Positions 48,738 through 56,632 of a DNA stretch of 64,000 bases are shown in pieces. The stretch lies in the NCBI RefSeq assembly GCF_042654585.1, contig NZ_JBHSGR010000003.1, positions 1-64,000 on the forward strand, read 5' to 3'. Made by a program: the position numbers and the translations under genes. This DNA is from Geodermatophilus arenarius (GTDB lineage: Bacteria; Actinomycetota; Actinomycetes; Mycobacteriales; Geodermatophilaceae). Below the pieces are notes generated by a model that ran no database searches, was not told the DNA's origin, and was given only the letters and a program-made list of their open reading frames with translations. Each line of letters begins with the position of its first letter. Within the stretch, counting starts at the first letter, position 1.

Positions 48738-48782
48738 ACAGGGGCCGGGCCCCCGCGACACCCGCGGGGACCCGGCCCCTGT
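48738..48782. terminator. Strong terminator hairpin after gltBD
   Basis: ACAGGGGCCGGG and CCCGGCCCCTGT (12 bp) continue, after one mismatch, into CCCCGCG/CGCGGGG, giving 19 paired bases and a short loop; no T-tract. Confidence 0.85.
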
Positions 48783-48805
48783 CCGATCCGCCGGAGGCGG
48801 CGCAC

Positions 48806-48811
48806 TAGCGT
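48806..48811 (+). promoter_or_regulatory. -10 box TAGCGT, leaderless promoter of pyk
   Basis: TAGCGT ends 7 nt before the pyk ATG at 48819. Confidence 0.6.
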
Positions 48812-48818
48812 TCTCCCC

Positions 48819-50234
48819 ATGTCCCGCCGCGCGAAGATCGTCTGCACCCTGGGCCCGGCCACCAGCTCCCTCGAGCAGATCACCGCCCTGGTCGAGTCGG
48901 GCATGGACGTCGCCCGGCTCAACTTCAGCCACGGGTCGCACGCCGACCACGAGAAGGCGTACCTCCACGTGCGCCAGGCCTCCGACCGCACCGGTCGCGC
49001 CGTCGCCGTCCTGGCCGACCTGCAGGGCCCCAAGATCCGCCTCGGCACGTTCGCCGACGGCCCGGTGCACTGGGCCACCGGCAGCCGCGTCTGCATCACC
49101 GTCGACGACGTCGACGGCACCGCCGAGCGCGTCTCGACCACCTACAAGGGCCTGGCCAACGACGCCCGCGTCGGCGACCGGCTGCTGGTCGACGACGGCA
49201 AGCTCGCCCTGTCGGTCGTCTCCGTCGACGGGCCCGACGTCTGGTGCCTGGTCGTCGAGGGCGGCGAGGTCTCCAACAACAAGGGCCTGTCGCTGCCCGG
49301 CGTCGCCGTGAGCGTGCCCGCGCTGTCGGAGAAGGACGAGGAGGACCTCCGCTTCGCCCTGCACCTGTCCGTCGACTTCGTCGCGCTGTCGTTCGTCCGC
49401 TCGCCCGCCGACGTTGAGCTGGTCCGCGACATCATGCGCCAGGAGGACGTGCACGTCCCCGTCATCGCCAAGCTGGAGAAGCCCGAGGCGGTGGCGAACC
49501 TGGAGGCGATCGTCGAGGCCTTCGACGGGATCATGGTGGCCCGCGGGGACCTCGGCGTGGAGCTGCCGCTCGAGAAGGTGCCGCTGGTGCAGAAGCGCGC
49601 CGTGCAGGCCGCCCGCGAGCGCAACAAGCCGGTCATCGTCGCCACCCAGATGCTCGAGTCGATGATCACTAACTCGCGGCCCACCCGCGCCGAGGCCTCC
49701 GACGTCGCCAACGCCGTCCTCGACGGCGCCGACGCGGTGATGCTCTCCGGCGAGACCTCGGTCGGGCGCTACCCGATCGCGGCGGTGCGCACGATGGAGC
49801 GGATCATCGACGCCGTCGAGAGCTCCGACGCGCGCGCGCCGGAGATCACCCGCCGGTCCCGGTCCCGCTCGGGCGCGATCGTCCGCGCGGCCCGGGACAT
49901 CGGCGAGGCGCTCGACGTCAAGGCGCTGTGCACCTTCACCCAGACCGGCGAGACCACCCGCCGGCTGGCCGCGCTGCACCCCCGCCAGCCGCTGCTGGCC
50001 TTCACCGTCGACGGCCGGGTCCGCAGCCAGCTCGCGCTGTCCTGGGGCGTGGAGACCTTCCTCGTGCCCTCGGTGGAGCACACCGACGACATGGTCGAGC
50101 AGGTGGACTTCTCCCTGCTGTCCATCGGCCGGCTCAAGGTCGGCGACCGCGTCGTCGTCGTGGCCGGCAGCCCGCCGAACACGGTCGGGTCGACCAACCT
50201 CATCCGGGTGCACGAAGTCGGCACCGACTCGTGA
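48819..50234 (+). CDS. pyk: Pyruvate kinase
   Basis: Phosphoenolpyruvate plus ADP to pyruvate and ATP; 471 residues. It opens RAKIVCTLGPATSS with the conserved NFSHGSHADHE loop, then IAKLEKPEAVANL (catalytic Lys), VARGDLGVELPLE and TQMLESMITNSRPTRAE. The B domain and a C-terminal regulatory domain of normal length are present. Leaderless ATG. The thioesterase gene overlaps its end as GTGA, as next to pyk in mycobacteria. Confidence 0.96.
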   Translation: MSRRAKIVCTLGPATSSLEQITALVESGMDVARLNFSHGSHADHEKAYLHVRQASDRTGRAVAVLADLQGPKIRLGTFADGPVHWATGSRVCITVDDVDGTAERVSTTYKGLANDARVGDRLLVDDGKLALSVVSVDGPDVWCLVVEGGEVSNNKGLSLPGVAVSVPALSEKDEEDLRFALHLSVDFVALSFVRSPADVELVRDIMRQEDVHVPVIAKLEKPEAVANLEAIVEAFDGIMVARGDLGVELPLEKVPLVQKRAVQAARERNKPVIVATQMLESMITNSRPTRAEASDVANAVLDGADAVMLSGETSVGRYPIAAVRTMERIIDAVESSDARAPEITRRSRSRSGAIVRAARDIGEALDVKALCTFTQTGETTRRLAALHPRQPLLAFTVDGRVRSQLALSWGVETFLVPSVEHTDDMVEQVDFSLLSIGRLKVGDRVVVVAGSPPNTVGSTNLIRVHEVGTDS

Positions 50235-51106
50235 CCGGCGGCGGGACCCAGGCCGCCGCGCTGATGAGCGTCCTCGACCTCGAGGAGCGCTCGCCCGACG
50301 TCTTCGTGGGGCAGACCCCGACCACCACGCTGCAGCGCATCTTCGGCGGGCAGGTGGCCGGGCAGGCGCTCATGGCGGCCACGCGCACGGTGCCGGGCGG
50401 CCGCGGCGTGCACTCGCTGCACTCCTACTTCCTGCGGCCCGGCGACCCGCACGAGGAGCTGCGCTACACCGTCGAGCGGATCCGCGACGGCCGGTCCTTC
50501 TCCACCCGCCGGGTCATCGCCTGCCAGACCCGGCGCGGTGAGGACGTCGCCGTCTTCGCGCTGACGGCGGACTTCCACGCCGGCGAGCCGGGCGTCGTCG
50601 CGCACTCCCGGCCGATGCCGGAGGTGCCGCGGCCCGACGAGCTGCTGTCGCTGGCCGACCACGCCGCCGGGTACGGCGACCTGGCGGCGCCGGCGCTGGA
50701 GATCAGCCGCGCGGTCGAGCAGCGGCCGCTGGTCAACCCGTTCGCGCCGGAGCCGAAGACCCCGCCGGCCACCCAGTCGCACGCCTGGTTCCGGGTGGCC
50801 GGCCGGCTCCCCGACGACGCCGGGGTGCAGGCCGCGGCGCTGACCTTCGTCAGCGACCTGACGCTGCTGTCCGCGGGGCTGGCGCGGGTCGGCGGCGGGT
50901 GGGGCGGGCGCTACGTCGGCGCCAGCCTCGACCACGCCGTCTGGTTCCACGCGCCGTTCCGGGCCGACGAGTGGTTCCTCTACGAGACCGACAGCCCGGC
51001 CGCCTCCGAGGGCCGCGCGCTGTGCTTCGGCAGCATCTGGACCGCCGACGGCCGGCACGTGGCCACGGTGGCCCAGGAGGGGCTCATCCGGTCACTGGGG
51101 GAGTAG
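50231..51106 (+). CDS. tesB: Acyl-CoA thioesterase II
   Basis: Double hot-dog thioesterase of 291 residues that hydrolyses acyl-CoA. The catalytic network of TesB (Asp, Ser/Thr, Gln) is readable: GASLDHAVWFH with the Asp, FVSDLTLL with the Thr, and VAQEGLIRS with the Gln. The N-terminus FVGQTPTTTLQRIFGGQVAGQAL and VHSLHSYFLRPGDPH are standard. GTG start overlaps pyk. Its last 23 bp overlap the end of the decarboxylase gene on the other strand. Confidence 0.95.
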   Translation: MTGGGTQAAALMSVLDLEERSPDVFVGQTPTTTLQRIFGGQVAGQALMAATRTVPGGRGVHSLHSYFLRPGDPHEELRYTVERIRDGRSFSTRRVIACQTRRGEDVAVFALTADFHAGEPGVVAHSRPMPEVPRPDELLSLADHAAGYGDLAAPALEISRAVEQRPLVNPFAPEPKTPPATQSHAWFRVAGRLPDDAGVQAAALTFVSDLTLLSAGLARVGGGWGGRYVGASLDHAVWFHAPFRADEWFLYETDSPAASEGRALCFGSIWTADGRHVATVAQEGLIRSLGE

Positions 51107-52745
51107 CCGGCACCACCTCGGCCGGCTCCACCTCCGCCGAGGCCTCCTCGGGGGCCTCCGGCACCACCGTCTGCCCGGCGGCCGCCTGCTCGGCCGCGTG
51201 CCGCCGGGCCGCCTCCTCCTCGGCCGCCCGCCGCTCGGCCTCCTTGCGCTCGGCCTCGGCGCGGGCGCGCTCGGCGGCCTGCTCGGCGAAGTCTGCGGCC
51301 AGCCAGTCGTGGCCCTCGCACAGCAGCGCCCAGGCCCGCTCGACGTGCGCCCGCGTCGTCGCCGGCGCGCCGATCGCCACCCGCAGCACCACCGAGCCGC
51401 GCACGGTCGTGTGGGTCAGGTAGACCTCGCCGCCGTCGTTGAGCCGCTCCAGCAGCGTCATGGTCGCGACGTCGGCGTCGACGTCGGCCGGCCAGCGCGG
51501 CCGCAGGCACACCAGCGACAGCGGGTGCGGGGCGGCGACGTCGAAGCGGTCGTCGGCGTCGGCCCAGCCGGCGAGCTCCTGCGCCAGCGCGACACCGGAC
51601 CGGACGTGCGCGCGCAGCCCCTCGGCGCCGTACCAGCGCAGCACGGTCCACAGCTTGAGCGCGCGGAACCGGCGGCCCAGCTCGATCTGCCAGTCGCGGT
51701 AGTCGACGACCGCGCCGGCCTCGGTCGCGGCGTTGCGCAGGTACTCGGGGAGGATCGACAGCGCGCCGGTGAGCGCCGCCCGGTCGGCGACCCAGAACAG
51801 GGTCGCGTCGAAGCCGGTGAGCAGCCACTTGTGCGCGTCGGTGGTGTAGCTGTCGGCCTCCTCGACGCCGGCCTGCAGGTGCCGCAGCTCCGGGGCGACG
51901 GCGCTCACGCCCGCGTACGCGGCGTCGACGTGCAGCCAGGCGCCGTACCGGCGGCAGATCGGCCCGATCGTGGCCAGCGGGTCCACCGCGGTGGTCGACG
52001 TCGTCCCGACCGTGGCGCAGACCAGCACCGGCTTCAGCCCGCGGGCGGTGTCGCGCTCCAGCCGGGCGGCGAGGGCGGCCGGGCGCATCGCCAGGTCGCC
52101 GTCGACCTCCACGACCCGGATGGCGTCGGTGCCGAGGCCCGCGATCCGGACGGCCTTCTCCATCGACGAGTGGGTCTCGGAGGAGACGTAGACCGTGTAC
52201 TCCTCGGGCACGACACCGTGCCGGACGGTGGCCCCGCCGCTGGCGCGGTGCAGCGCCGCGAGCAGGGCGACCAGGTTGGCCCCCGAGCTGGAGTCCTGCA
52301 CGACGCCCCCGCCGCTGCCCGTGGAGCGGAACGCCTCCGGCAGCCCGAGCAGGTCGGCCAGCCAGTCCAGGACGTGCTGCTCGAGCTCGGTGGCCGCCGG
52401 ACTGGTCACCCACGACATGCCCTGGACGCCCAGGCCCGCCGACAGCAGGTCGCCGAGCACCGAGGGGCCGGAGGTGTTCGCCGGGAAGTAGGCGAGGAAG
52501 CCGGGGTGCTGCCAGTGGGTGACGCCCGGCAGGACGACCCGCTCGAGGTCGGCGAGGACGGCGGAGAAGGGCTCGCCCCGCTCGGGGGCGGACGGCGGGA
52601 GCGCCGCGCGGACGTCGCCGGGGGAGACCCGCGAGCGGACGGGGAAGGACTCGATGCGCGCCCAGTAGTCGGCGATCCAGTCGACGACCTCGTGACCGTG
52701 CTGCCGGAACTGCTCGGGGGTCATGTGGGGCACGGGCTCGCTCAC
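51084..52745 (-). CDS. PLP-dependent amino-acid decarboxylase (aromatic type) with acidic tail
   Basis: Group II PLP decarboxylase of 553 residues, close to aromatic-L-amino-acid decarboxylases. Landmarks: HWQHPGFLAYFP, SSETHSSMEKAVRI, VDAAYAG, and the PLP lysine in TTDAHKWLLTGFDATLFWV. Residues past about 485 form an unusual Ala/Glu-rich helical tail (RAEAERKEAERRAAEEEAA), then a Pro/Val-rich end, beyond the family. The start is the GTG at 52743-52745, fixed by a TACGGT box 6 nt upstream; an in-frame ATG at 52724 is the alternative. Substrate could be tryptophan, tyrosine or DOPA; not decidable here. Confidence 0.9.
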   Translation of the reverse strand: MSEPVPHMTPEQFRQHGHEVVDWIADYWARIESFPVRSRVSPGDVRAALPPSAPERGEPFSAVLADLERVVLPGVTHWQHPGFLAYFPANTSGPSVLGDLLSAGLGVQGMSWVTSPAATELEQHVLDWLADLLGLPEAFRSTGSGGGVVQDSSSGANLVALLAALHRASGGATVRHGVVPEEYTVYVSSETHSSMEKAVRIAGLGTDAIRVVEVDGDLAMRPAALAARLERDTARGLKPVLVCATVGTTSTTAVDPLATIGPICRRYGAWLHVDAAYAGVSAVAPELRHLQAGVEEADSYTTDAHKWLLTGFDATLFWVADRAALTGALSILPEYLRNAATEAGAVVDYRDWQIELGRRFRALKLWTVLRWYGAEGLRAHVRSGVALAQELAGWADADDRFDVAAPHPLSLVCLRPRWPADVDADVATMTLLERLNDGGEVYLTHTTVRGSVVLRVAIGAPATTRAHVERAWALLCEGHDWLAADFAEQAAERARAEAERKEAERRAAEEEAARRHAAEQAAAGQTVVPEAPEEASAEVEPAEVVPATPPVTG

Positions 52746-52751
52746 CCCGAC

Positions 52752-52757
52752 ACCGTA
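52752..52757 (-). promoter_or_regulatory. -10 box TACGGT, leaderless promoter of the decarboxylase
   Basis: TACGGT on the minus strand ends 6 nt before the GTG at 52745. Confidence 0.55.
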
Positions 52758-52938
52758 TGCGGCGCTCCTCCGTCCGAGCGGGCAGGAGGTGAGCCGCTCC
52801 CGTCGGGTCGTGAGCCGCCCCGCGAGGCGGTGGGAGGAGTGGGGGCCGGAGGCCTCCGCGACGAGCGCCGGGACGGGCTCCGCGGCGGCGGGGACGGCAC
52901 CCGGCCGCGGTGCGGTCCGGAGGACCGCGATGTCGGAG

Positions 52939-53012
52939 TGCCCCCGGTGCGACTCGAACGCACACTGCGCGGGTTTTGAATCCGCTCCCTCTGCCGATTG
53001 GGGTACGGGGGC
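52939..53012 (-). tRNA. tRNA-Leu (CAA), short form
   Basis: Read on the minus strand: acceptor GCCCCCG pairs with CGGGGGC, discriminator A, T-arm GTGCG-TTCGAGT-CGCAC, and an anticodon loop TTCAAAA giving anticodon CAA (leucine, UUG codons). It is 74 nt with a five-base variable loop rather than the long arm expected of leucine tRNAs. The last anticodon-stem pair is A.C. No encoded CCA. A leucine tRNA at this position, before pdtaR, agrees with actinobacterial gene order as I recall it. Confidence 0.85.
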
Positions 53013-53077
53013 AGGTGCCGCGACCGAGGTCACGACCCGGCCAGCCTAACCGGGACGCCACTCCCAGCCGTCGTCGC

Positions 53078-53083
53078 TAGGCT
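53078..53083 (+). promoter_or_regulatory. -10 box TAGGCT, leaderless promoter of pdtaR
   Basis: TAGGCT ends 7 nt before the GTG at 53091. Confidence 0.6.
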
Positions 53084-53090
53084 CCTCCGC

Positions 53091-53705
53091 GTGAGCAGCG
53101 AGCCGACCCGGGTCCTCATCGCCGAGGACGAGGCCCTCATCCGCCTCGACCTCAAGGAGATGCTCGAGGAGGAGGGGTACGTCGTCGTCGCCGAGGCGGG
53201 GGACGGGCAGACCGCCGTCGACCGCGCCCGGGAGCTGACGCCGGACCTGGTCATCCTCGACATCCAGATGCCGGTCCTCGACGGGCTGGCGGCCGCCGAG
53301 CAGATCGCCTCGGCGCGCATCGCGCCGGTCATCGTGCTCACCGCCTTCAGCCAGCGCGAGCTGGTCGAGCGGGCCCGCGACGCCGGCGCCATGGCCTACC
53401 TGGTCAAGCCCTTCTCCAAGAACGACCTCGTGCCGGCCATCGAGGTGGCCCGCGCCCGGTTCACCGAGATCGCCGCGCTCGACGGCGAGGTGCGCACGCT
53501 CGAGGAGCGGCTGGAGGCCCGCAAGGTCGTGGAGAAGGCCAAGGGCCGGCTCATGGCCGAGCAGGGGATGACCGAGGCCGAGGCCTTCCGGTGGATCCAG
53601 CGCACGGCCATGAACGAGCGGACGTCGATGAAGGCGCTCGCCGAGCGGATCCTCGCCACGGACGAGGCTGCTGCGGAGGGTGCACCCTCCCGGGGGAACG
53701 CGTAA
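53091..53705 (+). CDS. pdtaR: ANTAR-domain response regulator
   Basis: Two-component regulator of 204 residues with an N-terminal receiver domain (phospho-acceptor D57 in LVILDIQMPVLDG; the Thr in VLTAF and Lys in LVKPF are present) and a C-terminal ANTAR three-helix domain (ARKVVEKAKGRLMAEQGMTE, then RWIQRTAMNERTSMKALAERI). ANTAR proteins bind paired RNA hairpins and act as antiterminators. In actinobacteria the partner kinase PdtaS is encoded elsewhere, and none is here. Leaderless GTG. The next gene is the solute-binding protein, 150 bp away with a hairpin between. Confidence 0.95.
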   Translation: MSSEPTRVLIAEDEALIRLDLKEMLEEEGYVVVAEAGDGQTAVDRARELTPDLVILDIQMPVLDGLAAAEQIASARIAPVIVLTAFSQRELVERARDAGAMAYLVKPFSKNDLVPAIEVARARFTEIAALDGEVRTLEERLEARKVVEKAKGRLMAEQGMTEAEAFRWIQRTAMNERTSMKALAERILATDEAAAEGAPSRGNA

Positions 53706-53779
53706 CCCGGCCGGAACAGGGCAGGTCACGACCCCATCACGGTCTCAACCGTCCCGCATCCATCCCCGTGTCCAGCAGT

Positions 53780-53785
53780 TACGTT
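53780..53785 (+). promoter_or_regulatory. -10 box TACGTT for the solute-binding protein gene
   Basis: TACGTT would start transcription near 53792, just before the hairpin at 53799. Confidence 0.35.
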
Positions 53786-53798
53786 CACCGGACTGACG

Positions 53799-53821
53799 GG
53801 GCCCCGGCACGTCCGGGGCCC
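53799..53821 (+). promoter_or_regulatory. Hairpin between pdtaR and the solute-binding protein gene
   Basis: Perfect 9-bp arms GGGCCCCGG and CCGGGGCCC with a 5-nt loop. Either a terminator for pdtaR or, if TACGTT is the promoter, a structure in the leader of the next gene. Confidence 0.5.
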
Positions 53822-53855
53822 GCCGGACCGACGTACGACAACTGGGAGTTGCTGG

Positions 53856-55190
53856 ATGCGCACGCGTACCTACGCCCGCAGCATCGCCGTCACCTCCGCC
53901 GCGCTCGTCGCTCTCACCGCCTGCGGTGGCGGCGACGACGGTGGCAGCGGCTCGGGCGGCGACGCCTCGGGCGGCGGCGAGAAGCAGGTCAACATCTACG
54001 GCACCGACGGCAACATGGGCAACGCCCTCGGTGAGGACTTCACCGAGGAAGGCGCGCTGGCCGGCATGCGGGGCACGACGCCCCTCACCGAGCTGGGCCC
54101 GGAGTTCACCGACCGGCTGCTCGAGGTGGACCCCAACCTGCAGGACTACAACTACGCGGGTGAGACCTACGACGCGGTGATCGTCACGGCGCTCGCCGCG
54201 CAGGCGGCCGGCACCAACGACGCCAACACCTTCAAGGCGTACGTCAACGGCATGACCACCGGCGGCGACAAGTGCACCGACTTCGCCGCCTGCCTGGAGA
54301 TCATCAACAACGGCGGCAACGTCGACTACGACGGCATCTCCGGCCCGCTGGCCTTCACCGACGCCGGTGAGCCCGCGGCGGCCAGCTTCGGCCTGCTGCA
54401 GTTCGGCGACGACAACGCCCTCGACAGCGACGCCACCGAGTACGTCATCGCCGGTGACGAGGCCAACGCCACCACCGACGAGGGCCCGGCCTACGCGCCG
54501 GCCGGCACGACCGGCGGCCCGCTGGTCATCGGCACCCTGCTGCCGCTGACCGGCAACCTGGCCTTCCTCGGCCCGCCGGAGGTCGCCGGCGCCAAGCTGG
54601 CGGTCAACGACATCAACGCCGCCGGCGGCGTCCTGGGCCAGCCGGTCCAGCTCGTCGAGGGTGACTCCGGTGACGCCTCCACCGACACCGCCACCCAGAC
54701 CGTGGACCGGCTGCTGCAGTCCGGCGTGAACGCGATCATCGGTGCGGCGTCCTCCGGCGTGAGCCTGACGGTCATCGACGCCATCACCGGCGCCGGTGTC
54801 CTGCAGTTCTCGCCGGCGAACACGTCCGACCAGTTCACGAACTACAACGACAACGGGCTGTACTTCCGCACCGCCCCGCCGGACACGCTGCAGGCCCGCG
54901 CCCTCGCGGACCTGATCATCGCCGACGGCAACAACACCGTGGGGATCCTCGCGCTCAACGACCCCTACGGCACGGGCCTGGCCGAGAACACCAAGAACAA
55001 CCTGGTCAGCGCGGGCCTGTCCGAGGACGACATCGTCAGCGTGACGTACGACCCGCAGGCGGCGAACTTCGACGCCGAGGTCCAGCAGATGACCGAGTTC
55101 AACCCCGACGCGATCGTCGTCATCGGGTTCGAGGAGTCCTCGCGGATCCTGCAGGGCCTCAACGACCAGGGCGTCGGCCCGCAGCGGTGA
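53856..55190 (+). CDS. Branched-chain-type ABC solute-binding lipoprotein, circularly permuted
   Basis: Exported lipoprotein of 444 residues: signal peptide with lipobox LTAC (Cys23), then a Gly/Ser linker. The order of the rest is unusual. Residues 45-200 (VNIYGTDGNMGNAL, GMRGTTP, ETYDAVIVTALAAQAAG, DYDGISGPLAFTDAGEP) are the segment that normally ends type I (LivK/Peripla_BP_6) proteins. A linker follows, and at residue 222 PLVIGTLLPLTGNLAFLG, the normal first strand, begins. The protein stops at DQGVGPQR, exactly where the normal chain would run on into VNIYGTDG. A single unbroken reading frame rules out a simple frameshift. ATG start with GGGAG. Its likely transporter is livHMGF nearby. 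Confidence 0.88.
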   Translation: MRTRTYARSIAVTSAALVALTACGGGDDGGSGSGGDASGGGEKQVNIYGTDGNMGNALGEDFTEEGALAGMRGTTPLTELGPEFTDRLLEVDPNLQDYNYAGETYDAVIVTALAAQAAGTNDANTFKAYVNGMTTGGDKCTDFAACLEIINNGGNVDYDGISGPLAFTDAGEPAAASFGLLQFGDDNALDSDATEYVIAGDEANATTDEGPAYAPAGTTGGPLVIGTLLPLTGNLAFLGPPEVAGAKLAVNDINAAGGVLGQPVQLVEGDSGDASTDTATQTVDRLLQSGVNAIIGAASSGVSLTVIDAITGAGVLQFSPANTSDQFTNYNDNGLYFRTAPPDTLQARALADLIIADGNNTVGILALNDPYGTGLAENTKNNLVSAGLSEDDIVSVTYDPQAANFDAEVQQMTEFNPDAIVVIGFEESSRILQGLNDQGVGPQR

Positions 55191-55221
55191 CCCCGCGGCG
55201 GTGAGGTAGTCCCCGTCCCGG

Positions 55222-55259
55222 CAGCGGCCCGGTACCCCTCGCGGGGTGCCGGGCCGCTG
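55222..55259 (+). terminator. Terminator after the solute-binding protein gene
   Basis: A 17-bp stem (CAGCGGCCCGGTACCCC with GGGGTGCCGGGCCGCTG, one G.U wobble) and a TCGC loop, 31 bp after the stop. Confidence 0.85.
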
Positions 55260-55267
55260 TCGTGTGC

Positions 55268-55687
55268 TCAGCGCTGCAGGGACTGGCCCTCGGGCGCCCA
55301 GTCGGCCGGGCGCCCGCGGTGGTTGGAGAACTCCACGGCCCAGCGCCACCAGCTGCGGTCGGGCGCGTGCTCCCAGCGCAGCAGGACGCCGACCTCCCCA
55401 CCGGGCAGCAGCACCGGCAGGCCCAGGTGGCTCTCGTCGGGCCACACCTCGCTGCGCCGCAGGCCGCCGTCGGTCAGCTCGAGCAGGGTGACGGGGGAGT
55501 AGTCGCCGTCGCGGTCGGCGTCGCCGCGGGCCACGACGGTGTCGTCGTCGGCGGTGACCCGCACCGCCAGGCGGGCGGGCGCGGCGTGCACGAGCACGCG
55601 GGAGAAGCCGCCGGCGGTCAGCGCCCGGCAGAAGTCCAGGCCGTTCATGCCGCCGTCGCGGCCGCGCAGGTCCCAGGTCCAGTTCAC
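55268..55687 (-). CDS. Unknown small protein
   Basis: Protein of 139 residues, not recognised. It has no signal peptide or membrane helix. It reads as a mainly beta-strand protein with several Trp residues near the end (RWEHAPDRSWWRWAVEF, then NHRGRPADWAP). The start is the GTG at 55685-55687, set by a TAGGAC box 7 nt upstream. It stands alone between two terminators, convergent with the solute-binding protein gene and downstream of livF. Nothing ties it to transport beyond position. Confidence 0.65.
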   Translation of the reverse strand: MNWTWDLRGRDGGMNGLDFCRALTAGGFSRVLVHAAPARLAVRVTADDDTVVARGDADRDGDYSPVTLLELTDGGLRRSEVWPDESHLGLPVLLPGGEVGVLLRWEHAPDRSWWRWAVEFSNHRGRPADWAPEGQSLQR

Positions 55688-55694
55688 GGACCCG

Positions 55695-55700
55695 GTCCTA
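55695..55700 (-). promoter_or_regulatory. -10 box TAGGAC, leaderless promoter
   Basis: TAGGAC on the minus strand ends 7 nt before the GTG at 55687. Confidence 0.45.
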
Positions 55701-55718
55701 CCCGTCCGCACCCCGGAC

Positions 55719-55758
55719 GACGAGAGGCCGGCGCCCCCTCGGGGACGCCGGCCTCGTC
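55719..55758 (-). terminator. Terminator after livHMGF
   Basis: GACGAG/CTCGTC and GCCGGCG/CGCCGGC arms form a 12-13 bp stem with a two-base bulge, 17 bp after the livF stop. Confidence 0.65.
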
Positions 55759-55774
55759 AGGGGGCCTCGGGCGG

Positions 55775-56632
55775 TCACTGCGCCTTGGCGAGGGTCCCCA
55801 GGTAGAGCTCGATGACCTTCGGGTCGGTCATCAGCGACCGGCCGGTGTCGGTGTAGGCGTTGCGGCCCTGGTCGAGCACGTAGCCGCGGTCGCAGATCTG
55901 CAGGCAGCGCCGGGCGTTCTGCTCGACCATGATGATCGAGACCCCCGTGGCGTTGATCCGCCGGCAGCGGATGAACACCTCGTCCTGGTAGGCGGGGGAC
56001 AGGCCCGCCGAGGGCTCGTCGAGCAGCAGCACCGACGGGTCCATCATCAGCGCCCGTCCCATGGCCACCATCTGCCGCTCGCCGCCGGAGAGCGCGCCCG
56101 CCTTCCCCTTGCGCCGCTCACCGAGCAGCGGGAAGAGGTCGATGACGTAGTCGAAACGCTCCTTGAACGTCTTCGGCCGCAGGTAGACGCCCATCTGCAT
56201 GTTCTCCTCGATGGTGAGCGAGGGGAACACGTTGTTGTTCTGCGGCACGTAGCCGACGCCCATGGACACCAGCCGGTGCGCCGGCGCGGAGGTGATGTCC
56301 TCCCCGCGCAGCTTCACCGACCCCGAGCGCACCGGGATGAGCCCGAACAGCGTCTTGAGCAGCGTCGACTTGCCCGCGCCGTTGGGGCCGATGATCCCGA
56401 CGAGCTCGCCGTCCTGCAGGTAGAAGTCGGCGCCGCGCAGGATGTTGACCCCCGGCACGTAGCCGGCGACGAGGTCGTCGGCGCGCACCAGGGCGCCCTC
56501 GGCGAGGCGCAGGTGCTCCTCGCGGGTGGCGGCCTTCTCCGCCGGCGACAGCTCCGCGGTGCCCGCGGCGGCCTCGTCGGCGCGGGTGACGTCCTCGCCG
56601 GACTCGTCGACCCGGAACAGCGGCTCGCTCAT
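55775..56632 (-). CDS. livF: Branched-chain amino-acid ABC transporter ATPase LivF
   Basis: ATP-binding subunit of 285 residues with Walker A GIIGPNGAGKSTLLK, Q-loop VPQNNNVFPSLTIEEN, signature LSGGERQM, Walker B VLLLDEPSAGLSP and MVEQNA with the usual LivF Gln-Asn ending. An acidic, Ala-rich N-terminal extension of about 48 residues precedes the domain and is not part of the standard family. ATG start overlaps livG by 4 bp. Last gene of the unit, followed by a hairpin. Confidence 0.93.
   Translation of the reverse strand: MSEPLFRVDESGEDVTRADEAAAGTAELSPAEKAATREEHLRLAEGALVRADDLVAGYVPGVNILRGADFYLQDGELVGIIGPNGAGKSTLLKTLFGLIPVRSGSVKLRGEDITSAPAHRLVSMGVGYVPQNNNVFPSLTIEENMQMGVYLRPKTFKERFDYVIDLFPLLGERRKGKAGALSGGERQMVAMGRALMMDPSVLLLDEPSAGLSPAYQDEVFIRCRRINATGVSIIMVEQNARRCLQICDRGYVLDQGRNAYTDTGRSLMTDPKVIELYLGTLAKAQ

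Noticed and set aside
52939..53012. tRNA-Leu as the attachment site of an integrated element
   Set aside because: No integrase, direct repeat of the tRNA end or foreign gene block is visible on either side.
53856..55190. The solute-binding protein as a frameshifted pseudogene
   Set aside because: The frame is open from a good ribosome site to a stop followed by a strong terminator, and both halves are well kept, so permutation explains it better than decay.
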